Source of the DNA: an uncultured Collinsella sp.
GTDB taxonomy: Bacteria; Actinomycetota; Coriobacteriia; Coriobacteriales; Coriobacteriaceae
DNA: 30,885 bases
Assembly (NCBI GenBank): GCA_902464565.1
Contig: CABQJV010000024.1
Coordinates: 1-30,885, forward strand
Direction: 5' to 3'
Shown here: one piece after another, positions 22,343 through 30,885 of the stretch
Position numbering within the stretch: position 1 is the first letter of the stretch
Layout of the letters: the number at the start of each line of letters is the position of its first letter
Position numbers and translations under genes: made by a program
The notes under the pieces: model-generated
The model's database searches: none
Told to the model about the DNA's origin: nothing
What the model saw: only the letters and a program-made list of their open reading frames with translations

Positions 22343-25300
22343 CTACCGGTTCCGGCGCCGCAGGATAACGCCTGCGGCGATCAGCACCACCGCGCCGCCC
22401 GCGATGCCACCCAGGGCCATCGGCGACAAGCTGGTATCGCCCGTATACGGCAGACCCGGCTTCTCCTCCTTCGGCACCGGTGACTTGCTCGGCGGATTGG
22501 TGGGCGGCTCCGTCGGCGGGGTGGTCGGCGGCGTGTACGTGTTCTTGAACACCGGCGCCACGGCGCCGTCATAGGTTACCGTCGCCACCAGATGGCCCGC
22601 ACCGTCGTCCGTCACCGTCACCGTTACCCGGTGCTCGGCCGCGTCGTACGTCACGTTCTTCTGACCGTCGTCCACCTCGGAGATGCTGTAGGCGTACGTT
22701 CCGGGCTTGTCGTACGAGATCGCCTCGAAGCCCACCGTGCCGTCCGCCGCGTTCTTTGCGGTCTGCAGCACCTTGCCGTCGGCATCCTTCAGCTGGAAGG
22801 AGAACTGCCCTTCCTTCAGGTCCTCGCCGCTCAGCACCTTGGAGGCCCCCAGCTTCACCTCAGTCGCGGCCGGCGCGTAACTGTTGCTGAACGCAACCGC
22901 ATCCGCAGCCTTGCCGCCCTTGCCGTAGGCAACCTGCGCCTCCAGCGCGTGCGTCTCCGCATTCTCCGTCACCGTCACCGTCGCGGTAAAGACCGTCGTG
23001 TCGTAGGTGACGCCGTTCGCCGTCGCCCCTGCCCGCTCGGACACGGTGTAGACGTACGTCCCCACCTTGTCCAGCTGCAGCGGCGCGAAGCCGAACGTGC
23101 CGTCGACGCCGTTCTGCACCGTCTGGACCACGTTGCCGGCGGCGTCCTTCAGGTCGAAGGAAAACTCGCCCTCGGCCAGGTCGCGGCCGGTCAGGGCCTT
23201 CGTTCCGGTAATCGTCGCCGTCGTTGCCGTCGGCGTGTAGGTGTTGGTGAAGGTCAGATCCGCGGCCGTCTTGTTCGCCGTCGCGGTCAGCTGGCCGCTG
23301 CCGTCGTCGGTCACGCTCACCGTCACATCCAACACCGCATCGCTGTAAGTGATGGTGCCATCTTGGCCCGCAACCTCCTTCACCTGGTACGTATGCGAAC
23401 CAGTCGCAGTGTACGAGATGGCCTTGAAGGTAAACGCGATACCCGCGTTCGTGGTCCGGTCAATCTCCTGCCCGGTGGCCGCGTCAATCAGCGCGAACGT
23501 GAACTCGCCATCGGCGGGCGTCCGCATGGTGGCCGAATCGGTATTCTCAAGCACCTTGATGCCGGAGATCTGGTAGGAGGTCGCGCCCGGCTGGTAGCCG
23601 TTCGCAAACGTCATGGTGTTGGGGGTGACGCCGTTCTCGGTGCCCTTGCTCGGCTTCGCCGTGGAGCTCTCTACCGCCAGCTTGCCGTCGTTGTTGTCCT
23701 TCACCACGTAGGTCAGGGTGTACGTCTTGCCGGTGTAGGTCACGCCCGGCACGCCCGGCGCGTCCCCCGTCGGCTGCACCTCGCGGACCGTGTAGGTAAA
23801 GGTGCCCGCATGGTCGAAGGTCAGCTTGTCGAAGGCAACCTTGCCGTGCGCATCGTTCTTCTGGGTCTGGATCACCGAGCCGTCAGACCCCACCAGCTCG
23901 AAGGCGAAGTCTCCCGCCTTTAGCTGATAGCTGCCGTCGTGCACGTCAACGCTCTTGGTGAGGGCGATCGCGCCGGAGTCCGTCGCCTGTGCCTCGTAGG
24001 TGTTGGTGAAGCTGGGCTTCGTGACATTCGTGCCGTCGTAGGCGACGCTCGCCTGCAGCGTGCCGGCATTGTCCGCAACCGTCACCACGGCATGGTGCAC
24101 CGCGGCGTCGTAGGTCACGTAGGCCAGATCACCCTTCCGCTCCACGATGGTGTACTCGTGCGTGCCCGGCTTCGCGTAGGAGAAGGCGTCGAAGTTAACA
24201 CTTCCGTCCGCGCCGTTGGTCGCGGTCCGGACGGGCTTGGCCCCGGCAAGCTGCTCAGCCGTCAGGTTGCCCTCGTACACATCGAAGGTGAACTCGCCGC
24301 ACTTGGGGACGATCGGCGTGTTGTCGTCCTTCTTCACATAGCTCTTCTGCGCACCGAGGGCCAGGCCGGTCGCGGCCGGCTGGTAGGTGTTGGTGAAGGT
24401 ATCCGAGCCGGATGCGCTCGTCACGATCGCCTTCGCATTCAGTGCTCCGTTCCCGCCGTCCGTGACCGTCACCGTATAGGTGAGGGGATGGCTGTCATAG
24501 ACCATGCCCGGCTCCGCGCCCGGCTGCTCCACGATGGTGTAGGTGAAGTCCTTGCTCGCGGCGCCGTCCAGGTCGGCGAGCTCGAAGTCGCGCGTAAAGT
24601 TGATCTTGCCGTCGGCGTCGTTGTTCGCGGTGGCGATCACGTTGCCGGCAGCGTCCTTCAGGTCGAAGGTGAACTCGCCGTCTGCGGGCTTCGTCGTGTG
24701 ATCGAAGCCGTCCGCAACCTTGATGGTCTTGGTCGCCGTCAGGGTTACGGAACCCTTTGCGTCGTAGGTGTTGTTGAAGGTGGGAGCCGTAGCGTCACCG
24801 TCATAGGTGACGGTCACCTTCGTCTTGTTGTTGTCGTCCTGGCTCTGCTCTACCTTGACGTGGACCTTGACTTCCTTGGCGTCGTAGACCACGCCGTCAA
24901 CGGTCTGGCCGGCTTTCTCCTCCTTGAGCGTGTAGTCGTACTCGCCCAGGTTCAGGTTCTCGACGGCCAGCTTGACCTTGCCGGCCTGGTCGTTGGTGCC
25001 CTTGGCGACCTCGTTGCCGGCCTGGTCGTACAGGCCGAAGGCGAACGCGCCGTCCGTCAGCGCCTTGCCCTTTAGGGTTTTCGTGGCCTCGACGGTAACG
25101 TCCGTCGTCGGCTTCGTGTTGGTGAAGGTCGGCACGGCCTTATCGCCGTCGTAGGTGGCGACCGCCTTTAGCTCGCCCTTCTCATCGGTGACCTTGACGT
25201 GGACCTTCACGTCCTTCGCGTCGTAGACGACGGTCGGGTCGTTGCCGGCAACCTCCTTGATGGTGTAGTCGTGGTCGCCCGGCGTGTCGTAGCTGATTGC

Positions 25301-28300
25301 CTGGAAGGCGACCTTGCCGTCCTTGCCATTCCGGACGGTCTGGACCACGCTGCCATCCCCGTCGAGCAGCTGGAACGTGAAGTCGTTCCCCGCGAGCTCG
25401 CCGCCCGTGAAGTGCTTCTTCGCCTTGAGCGTTACCGAGGTCCCCTTCGGGTGGTACGTGTTCGTGAAGGTCTGCGAGTTGTCTCCACTCGTTACCTGCG
25501 GCGTGGCCGTCAGCGTGCCGGCGCCATCGTCCGCGACCGTCACCTTGTAGGTGAGAGGATGGCTGTCGTAGACCATGCCGGCCTCCGCGCCCTTCTGCTC
25601 CACGATGGTGTAGGTGAAGTCCTTGCTCGCGGCGCCGCCCAGGTCGGCGAGCTCGAAGCCGCGCGTGAACTTCACCGTGCCATCGGCCTTATTCGTCGTG
25701 GTGCCGAGCACCTTGCCGTCGGCGTCCTTCAGCTCGAACGTGTACTCGCCGCCCTTCAGCTTGGTGTCGTGCGTGAAGCCCGGCGCGACCGCAACGACCT
25801 TGGTCGCCGTCAGCTCCACGGATCCCTTTGCGGTGTAGGTGTTCGTGAAGGTGGGGGCATCGGCCTTGTCACCATCGTAGGCAACGGCGGCGTCCAGCTT
25901 GCCAGCTTTGTCCACGACCTTCACCACGGCGTGGTGCACCGTGTCGTCGAAGGTCACGTGGGACAGGTCGCCCTTCTTCTCCACGATGGTGTACTTGTAC
26001 TCGCCGGCCTTGGTGTAGTTGATGACCGGGAAGGTGACGGTACCGTCCTCGCCGTTCTCGGCGGTCTGGATGGGTTGTTTGTCCTTCAGCTGCTCAGCCG
26101 TCAGATCGCCCTCGTACAGGTTGAAGGTGAACTCGCCGCCCTTGAGCGCAGCCGGCGTGTTATCGGACTTCACGTAGGTCTTCTTCGCCGTGAGCGCCAC
26201 CGAGGTCTCGGCGGGCTGATACGTGTTCTTGAAGGTCGGGATATCGTTCTTGCCGTCGTAAGTGACGGTCGCCTTCGCCTTGTCGCCCTCCGCCTTCACC
26301 GAGACGTGAACCTTCACCGCCGTTGAATCGTAGGTGATGGTCGAGTCGCTGCCAGCGACCTCCTTGAGCGCGTAGTCGTACTCGCCCAGGTTCAGGTTCT
26401 CGACGGCCAGCTTGACCTTGCCGGCCTGGTCGTTGGTGCCCTTGGCGACCTCGTTGCCGGCCTGGTCGTACAGGCCGAAGGCGAACGCGCCGTCCGTCAG
26501 CGCCTTGCCCTTTAGGGTTTTCGTGGCCTCGACGGTAACGTCCGTCGTCGGCTTCGTGTTGGTGAAGGTCGGCACGGCCTTATCGCCGCCGTAGGTGGCG
26601 GTTGCGCCCAGCTTGCCGTTCTTGTTATCGGTGACGCTGACCTTGACCTTCACTTCCTGACCGTCGTAGACGATGGTCTGGTCGTTACCGGCAACCTCCT
26701 TGATGGTGTACTCGTAGTCACCGGCCTTGGTGTAGCTGATGGGCTGGAAGGTAATGTTGCCGTCCTTGTCGTTCGTGACGGTCTCAAGGGGCGTGCCTTC
26801 CGCCTTGTCACCCTTGTACAGAGCAAACGAGAAATCGTTCCCCGCGAGCGCACCGCCCTTAAAGTGCTTCATCGCCGCCAGGGTCACGGAACCCTTCGCG
26901 GCATAGCTGTTGGTAAAGGTGGCGAGGTTCACCTCGCCGTTCTTGACCTCAGGCGTTTCGCTCTTGTCATCGCCGTCCTTTTTCACCGCCACGCCTGTGA
27001 CAGTCAGCTTGGCATTCTTGTCCTCAACCTTCACCGTGACGGTGTAGGTGGAATCGTCCATCGTCCAACCGGCGTTCTGCACGCCGTCCACCACCGCGTC
27101 GTCATCGGCGTCGTGCGCCTCGGAAAGCGTGAACGTGTATGTACCGGCCTTGTTGAACTTCACGCCGGAGAAGTCGACCGTCTGGCCGTCCTTACCCGTG
27201 ATCGCGCCCTTCGTGGCCCGGGACTCCGCATGCGCGTCGCCCGCCAGGTCATCCGACACCGTCAGGTCGCCGGCAGCGATCTTCGCCTGCATGTCCGACG
27301 TGGCAGCCAGCGTGAACGAGAACTCCTTGTCCGTGCTCTCGGTGCCGGAGACCTTCTTCGTTACCTGCGGGGTCAGCTCGTCGCTGGCGTCCGTCTTGTA
27401 GCTGTTGGTGAACACCAGCTTGTTGTCTTCGGCCAGCGTGCCGTTGGAATTCTGCGAGGCAATCGTGCCCGAGATGCTATCGCCTTCTTCAGTCAGATTC
27501 TTGTCACCCTGCTTGCGGCCGGTCAGCTTATAGCCCGCGGGCATCTCGTCCTTGCCGGTCAGCTCCTTCACCGTGTAATTGTCACCCTTGGCAAGGCCGT
27601 ACACGCGAATCGTCTCGTCGGCCTTGATGGTTTGCGAATAGCCGTTCGTCAGGTCGAACATATCGCCGACCTGCTTCTCATCGGCCGCGCCCGCCTTCTC
27701 GAAGACTGCAGCCTTATACGTCTTCCCATCAGGCACGGTGAACTTGAAGGTGAACCCCGCGTCCGGTTTTCCCGTCAGGCCCGCTGGCACCACGACCTTC
27801 TTCGTCACCTCGAGGCTCGCCTTGCGCTTGTTCGCTACGCGCACACAGGTGGCGCCCGTAAACAGGGCATTCAGGTTCATGTCGTCCAGATCGGCGCGGG
27901 CGCCCTTCGCATTAGTGTCACCAGACACGTCCTGGGTGATACCCATACGTATCCAGCCCGTCTCGGTCTCCAGGCGGTAGGGTTTGCCCTCCTCGGTGGG
28001 CCCATACTGGTACATGCGTCCGTTAGCGCCGTACTTGAGGTGCACTGTGTCGTCTGCACCCACGGGTTCGACATCGGTCCACGTCAGGTTGTCGTTAACA
28101 TTGGTCTCGCCATTCGAGGTCTGCCGCGTACCCTTGATCCACGTGAGCGTGTTGTCGATGTCGCCCTCTGCGCCAAACTGGTCCAGACTCTTCATGAGCG
28201 CGCCCGGGCCCACGAACGTCGAAACGCCGTCATCGTCCGTACCAGCATCGGCATGGACGCCGTAATCGTCCACAATCACCTTGGTGAGCGTGTCGTTAAG

Positions 28301-30547
28301 CAGGAAGCCCTTGGGAGCCGAGACCTCCTTTAGGAAGTAAGTTCCATTCACGAGCGGCCTGTTACCGGCGCTTGTATTCGGGAATATGCCCGCACCTTCG
28401 AGCGGGACCGGGTTGCCGACCGACCCCGTCGTCAGGGTGTCGTAGGGGGTCTGCTCGCCCTTGAGCACGACCTTGCCGTTCGCGTCTGTTGTCACCTGTC
28501 TGGAGGTGTACAGGGCGAACTTCGCCCCGTCAACGGGCTTACCCTCGGTATCGGTCTTCTGCACGAACAGGCGGTTCTGGATGTTCGTGACGAGCAGGCG
28601 CGTGGCGAACTGCCGCTTGAAGTTCGTGCCGTCTGCGATGCCGTCGCTGTACACGTGGACGGTGTTCTCGGGCTTCGCGTTGGCGATGGAGCTCGCCGTT
28701 GTGTAGTAGATGGCCACCGTGTACTCGGCATCCTTGCGGGCATCACCGCTCAGCAGGTAGTAGTACTTGGAGATATCACCGGGCAGATTTTGAATCTCTA
28801 CCTGGTACTGGCCGCTCGTGTTGAGCGTGAAGGCGTGCAGGTCCTTCTTCGCCGCCTCGATAGCGCCGGCCTTGCTCGACTTCTCGGCGAGGGTGTACCC
28901 CATTCCCGTCGATGGGTCGCCCGACACGGCGTACCAATTGTTCTGATCTTTGATATCTGCGTTTGCGCTTTTATCGCGCTTGAGCACCACAGCGAACAGT
29001 ATGCCGGACTCCAGGTCGTCGATCTTGTCGGACTTCGTCAGGTTATCATTTGCCTTGTACACGGTCGACGGCGCGGTGATGGTCTCCTTCGCAGCGGCGA
29101 ACGCACCGGTCTTCCACACGACGCTGTCCGCGTCCATACCGCCGCGGTTGATGATGACGCCGCCCGCGTCCTTCTTGTCGCTTGCGGGCACGTACTCGAG
29201 CTGCATGTTACCGTCCGTTGCCGTGAGGCTCGAGCGGTAACCGTTGGGCGCTTTTGTTTCCTTCAGGAGGTAGTGCTGGTAATGATACTCTTTATAAAGG
29301 TCATCGAAGTTGATAACGCCGTTGTCCACGTCATTTGTGAGCGTCAGTTGTCCATTCGCGTTCGTGGTGCCGGAACCAAGTAGGTTATTTTGATTAGCGG
29401 TCGTGTCAGTGAAGTTCTCGTCTGTCTTGTACAGCGCGAACTGAGCACCCTCCACCGGACCGCCATCCTGGTCGAACTTGATGATGTCGGACTCGGGCAC
29501 CGTCACGAGGTTGAACTTGAGCTCCATGTTGGAGTCGGTGGCGCCGCGCTCCAGGTAGAAGAACTTGAGGGTGTGGTTGGTGCCGTCTTTGAAGGTGCTG
29601 CCGTTGAAGCCCGAAGTGCCCTTTTTCGCCGCCTGGTACTTGCTCAGCAGCGTGCCGTCGCTTTTGTCGTTCACCTTAATGTCGCCCGTATGAAAGTTGA
29701 TACTCAGACTCGCACGGCTGTGAATACCGCCGATATCACCCACGAGGACATCATCGATGAACACCCAGACGTCATCATCGCCGGCGAACTCGAAGGTCAT
29801 GTCCTTCTTATCGTTCGTCAGGCCGCCGTTGGGCTGCACGAATCGCGTGGACATTGAGAGGCCGAAGTGGTGGTTGACGTGGTTACCGGCGTTGTCTGCC
29901 GTGATGCCATTTTGGACGAGCCGGCCGCTTTCCTCCTTGAACACCTTGTCTGCCGCATCGAACGGGAAGAACTGACCCCGATGGGACGAATCGCCCACTT
30001 TGTCAATGCCCCAGGTGTCATAGACGTCGAAGGCATTCTTGTCAGCGTTGTAGGCTGCGTAGTTTTCGGAGCTGTCATAGACGTAGTAGCCGTCCTGAAC
30101 CTTGAGGAGGCCCGTCACGCCAAAATGGGACGTCTTGCCGGTCTGGGCAGAGGAATCGAACAGATAGCGGAGGGAGTCGCCGCCATAGGTACCGGAAAGC
30201 TGCGGGTAGCCGTCTGAAAGCGTGTTGCTGACAATGCCGGGCTGCGGGTTCGTGTTGCCCGTCCAATGGTTGAGCGGTGCATCACCCTGGCCATCGTTAA
30301 ACTGGAACCGGTGGCTTGCGTTGATGCCGCCGTTGCCGGAAACCGACAGATGGTTATCCGGATTCACCCAGTAATCAAACAGGTTAATTGTTGTCCCCGA
30401 AGGCGAAGTCGTCGGAACCGTGTGGTCGGAGATCACCGCCTCGGCACGAAGCGGCAGGAAGAAACCCACCGTCAGCGCGACGGCGAGGGCCAGAACAATC
30501 GCATATGGCGAGACCGGGCACAGCCCGCGACGACGGCCATAAGACAT
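22343..30547 (-). CDS. Giant LPXTG-anchored surface protein with fibro-slime head and isopeptide-domain stalk
   Basis: A 2734-residue sortase-anchored adhesin. A signal peptide (about 1-37) ends in AEA. The head (about 40-350) looks like a fibro-slime/PA14-type domain, with FAGDDDVWVFIDD (255-266), an Asp cluster suited to calcium, and HTLKFFYLERG. SpaA/Cna-B-like domains follow (about 352-440 and 660-760; motifs GAQFALYKTD and GAKFALYTS, ending in LKETKAPNGY and LKEVSAPKGF). A further domain lies at about 920-1050. About 13 FctA/Spy0128-like repeats (about 1050-2670) come next, each with an early Lys, a central Glu (TIKEV, TIVEQ) and a terminal FTNTY Asn. These are the three residues of intramolecular isopeptide bonds. 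A Pro/Thr-rich wall spacer, LPYTG (2699-2703), a membrane helix and RRRNR end the chain. No sortase gene lies nearby. Confidence 0.93.
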   Translation of the reverse strand: MSYGRRRGLCPVSPYAIVLALAVALTVGFFLPLRAEAVISDHTVPTTSPSGTTINLFDYWVNPDNHLSVSGNGGINASHRFQFNDGQGDAPLNHWTGNTNPQPGIVSNTLSDGYPQLSGTYGGDSLRYLFDSSAQTGKTSHFGVTGLLKVQDGYYVYDSSENYAAYNADKNAFDVYDTWGIDKVGDSSHRGQFFPFDAADKVFKEESGRLVQNGITADNAGNHVNHHFGLSMSTRFVQPNGGLTNDKKDMTFEFAGDDDVWVFIDDVLVGDIGGIHSRASLSINFHTGDIKVNDKSDGTLLSKYQAAKKGTSGFNGSTFKDGTNHTLKFFYLERGATDSNMELKFNLVTVPESDIIKFDQDGGPVEGAQFALYKTDENFTDTTANQNNLLGSGTTNANGQLTLTNDVDNGVINFDDLYKEYHYQHYLLKETKAPNGYRSSLTATDGNMQLEYVPASDKKDAGGVIINRGGMDADSVVWKTGAFAAAKETITAPSTVYKANDNLTKSDKIDDLESGILFAVVLKRDKSANADIKDQNNWYAVSGDPSTGMGYTLAEKSSKAGAIEAAKKDLHAFTLNTSGQYQVEIQNLPGDISKYYYLLSGDARKDAEYTVAIYYTTASSIANAKPENTVHVYSDGIADGTNFKRQFATRLLVTNIQNRLFVQKTDTEGKPVDGAKFALYTSRQVTTDANGKVVLKGEQTPYDTLTTGSVGNPVPLEGAGIFPNTSAGNRPLVNGTYFLKEVSAPKGFLLNDTLTKVIVDDYGVHADAGTDDDGVSTFVGPGALMKSLDQFGAEGDIDNTLTWIKGTRQTSNGETNVNDNLTWTDVEPVGADDTVHLKYGANGRMYQYGPTEEGKPYRLETETGWIRMGITQDVSGDTNAKGARADLDDMNLNALFTGATCVRVANKRKASLEVTKKVVVPAGLTGKPDAGFTFKFTVPDGKTYKAAVFEKAGAADEKQVGDMFDLTNGYSQTIKADETIRVYGLAKGDNYTVKELTGKDEMPAGYKLTGRKQGDKNLTEEGDSISGTIASQNSNGTLAEDNKLVFTNSYKTDASDELTPQVTKKVSGTESTDKEFSFTLAATSDMQAKIAAGDLTVSDDLAGDAHAESRATKGAITGKDGQTVDFSGVKFNKAGTYTFTLSEAHDADDDAVVDGVQNAGWTMDDSTYTVTVKVEDKNAKLTVTGVAVKKDGDDKSETPEVKNGEVNLATFTNSYAAKGSVTLAAMKHFKGGALAGNDFSFALYKGDKAEGTPLETVTNDKDGNITFQPISYTKAGDYEYTIKEVAGNDQTIVYDGQEVKVKVSVTDNKNGKLGATATYGGDKAVPTFTNTKPTTDVTVEATKTLKGKALTDGAFAFGLYDQAGNEVAKGTNDQAGKVKLAVENLNLGEYDYALKEVAGSDSTITYDSTAVKVHVSVKAEGDKAKATVTYDGKNDIPTFKNTYQPAETSVALTAKKTYVKSDNTPAALKGGEFTFNLYEGDLTAEQLKDKQPIQTAENGEDGTVTFPVINYTKAGEYKYTIVEKKGDLSHVTFDDTVHHAVVKVVDKAGKLDAAVAYDGDKADAPTFTNTYTAKGSVELTATKVVAVAPGFTHDTKLKGGEYTFELKDADGKVLGTTTNKADGTVKFTRGFELADLGGAASKDFTYTIVEQKGAEAGMVYDSHPLTYKVTVADDGAGTLTATPQVTSGDNSQTFTNTYHPKGTSVTLKAKKHFTGGELAGNDFTFQLLDGDGSVVQTVRNGKDGKVAFQAISYDTPGDHDYTIKEVAGNDPTVVYDAKDVKVHVKVTDEKGELKAVATYDGDKAVPTFTNTKPTTDVTVEATKTLKGKALTDGAFAFGLYDQAGNEVAKGTNDQAGKVKLAVENLNLGEYDYTLKEEKAGQTVDGVVYDAKEVKVHVKVEQSQDDNNKTKVTVTYDGDATAPTFNNTYDAKGSVTLTATKTIKVADGFDHTTKPADGEFTFDLKDAAGNVIATANNDADGKINFTRDFELADLDGAASKDFTYTIVEQPGAEPGMVYDSHPLTYTVTVTDGGNGALNAKAIVTSASGSDTFTNTYQPAATGLALGAQKSYVKKDDNTPIVPKCGEFTFDVYEGNLTAEQLAGAKPVRTATNGADGSVNFDAFSYAKPGTHEYTIVERKGDLAYVTYDAAVHHAVVTVADNAGTLQASVAYDGTNVTKPSFTNTYEAQATDSGAIALTKSVDVHDGSYQLKAGDFAFELVGSDGSVIQTQKNDAHGKVAFDKLTFDHAGTFTYTVREVQPTGDAPGVPGVTYTGKTYTLTYVVKDNNDGKLAVESSTAKPSKGTENGVTPNTMTFANGYQPGATSYQISGIKVLENTDSATMRTPADGEFTFALIDAATGQEIDRTTNAGIAFTFKAISYTATGSHTYQVKEVAGQDGTITYSDAVLDVTVSVTDDGSGQLTATANKTAADLTFTNTYTPTATTATITGTKALTGRDLAEGEFSFDLKDAAGNVVQTVQNGVDGTFGFAPLQLDKVGTYVYTVSERAGATANGVTYDTTVFTATVTVTENAETHALEAQVAYGKGGKAADAVAFSNSYAPAATEVKLGASKVLSGEDLKEGQFSFQLKDADGKVLQTAKNAADGTVGFEAISYDKPGTYAYSISEVDDGQKNVTYDAAEHRVTVTVTDDGAGHLVATVTYDGAVAPVFKNTYTPPTTPPTEPPTNPPSKSPVPKEEKPGLPYTGDTSLSPMALGGIAGGAVVLIAAGVILRRRNR
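24932..25148. repeat. 217-bp exact internal repeat in the adhesin gene, copy 1
   Basis: Identical base for base to 26372-26588, and 240 of 242 identical over 24919-25160. It encodes most of one isopeptide stalk domain (from NLNLGEYDY back to the FTNTK end of the preceding domain). The offset between copies is exactly 1440 bp, or 480 codons. Confidence 0.95.
26372..26588. repeat. 217-bp exact internal repeat in the adhesin gene, copy 2
   Basis: The counterpart of 24932-25148. The surrounding domains also match in pairs at protein level but are much more diverged, so this block has been duplicated or converted recently compared with the rest of the stalk. Confidence 0.95.
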
Positions 30548-30885
30548 GACGGACCACCGCTCGCGCGGCCGGTGTCTACCAGGATGTTCCCTGCTGGGAC
30601 CCCCCCGATAACATTAATTCACGAGTAGAGACGTCGTCTCTCTGAGCTCCTGCATAATTTCCTCCCCAGTCACACGGCGACCTGCCCGGGCGCTCCCCGG
30701 GGGCCGAGGCAGTCTGGCACATGCCCGCAGTCGTTCATGGAATACCAACCCCAGCATATGTCTCTTAAGATATCTTAGTCTTTTTCTATGACAGTTTTTA
30801 TCTCATTACCGATGAAACCGGTTGCCAGTTCCTTGATTATCGACTTTATCCGAACACCTCCCACATTCATCCGCACATGTGCGGA
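30548..30885 (-). promoter_or_regulatory. Upstream regulatory region of the adhesin gene
   Basis: No gene is supported here. Reading towards the adhesin on the minus strand, it contains the right direct repeat (30829-30885), the 12-nt palindrome TAAGATATCTTA (30766-30777) and a GC-rich hairpin zone around 30681-30712. Closer in are a 15-nt inverted repeat AGAGACG-T-CGTCTCT (30627-30641) and a G7 tract (30600-30606, C on the plus strand). A short frame, ATG TTA TCG, runs through the G tract and stops 13 codons later. Promoter hexamers are not clear. Confidence 0.45.
30829..30885 (+). repeat. Right copy of the direct repeat, ending in a perfect palindrome
   Basis: It matches 21814-21869 in the same orientation. 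Its last 16 bases, TCCGCACATGTGCGGA (30870-30885), are a perfect palindrome. The window ends here, so whether a further element follows outside cannot be seen. Confidence 0.85.

Noticed and set aside
22592..26326. Several long plus-strand frames opposite the adhesin
   Set aside because: They repeat in step with the adhesin domains and show no family motifs, so they are shadows of the repeated stalk sequence.
22343..30547. Adhesin as a pilin operon major subunit
   Set aside because: There is no class C sortase, no second pilin and no operon partner in the window. The LPYTG anchor and single-gene layout fit a monomeric wall protein better.

Overview
The window looks like a chromosomal segment of a high-GC, Gram-positive anaerobe of the Coriobacteriia, most likely a Collinsella species. 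This is inferred from base composition, protein character and gene order, not from a database search. Nearly everything lies on the minus strand. The exceptions are pepT and a broken transposase-like fragment.

Layout from left to right. (1) 160-4411: a phosphohexomutase, a DtxR/MntR-type metalloregulator in an operon with a zinc-type homocysteine S-methyltransferase, and a divergent peptidase T. The divergent promoter region holds an 18-bp perfect palindrome. (2) 4412-4798: intergenic DNA packed with repeats and hairpins. (3) 4799-7318: murA followed by an LCP (LytR-CpsA-Psr) glycopolymer ligase, both for envelope building. (4) 7407-14302: a complete F1Fo ATP synthase operon in the order (atpI-like)-B-E-F-H-A-G-D-C, with a recognisable promoter upstream and a strong terminator downstream. 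(5) 14573-19739: upp, a tsaC/sua5-glpK pair, a hicAB toxin-antitoxin module with an almost consensus promoter inside a palindromic operator, and prmC. (6) 19740-20526: a second repeat-rich intergenic region. (7) 20527-21594: prfA (RF1), the substrate of PrmC. (8) 21814-30885: an accessory island with one giant 2734-residue LPXTG surface protein, a transposase-like remnant, and a roughly 56-bp direct repeat at both ends.

The core order prfA-prmC-sua5-upp-atpI-atpBEFHAGDC-murA matches the deeply conserved order known from Bacillus subtilis. Here glpK and hicAB have been inserted into it, and the adhesin island sits upstream of prfA, where rpmE would be expected.

The most unusual signals are outside ordinary genes. 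Two 160-nt intergenic elements follow the stop codons of lcp and prfA by 2-3 nt. They share the same nested secondary structure, with compensatory base changes. Both lie beside a family of short GTCCC-containing units and, in one case, a perfect 34-bp inverted repeat. The adhesin carries a 217-bp exact internal duplication exactly 480 codons apart and a G7 tract in its leader. Both are plausible ways to vary the protein's length or expression. RF1 has Gln in place of the conserved stop-codon-reading His, and PrmC has an acidic insertion of about 120 residues.
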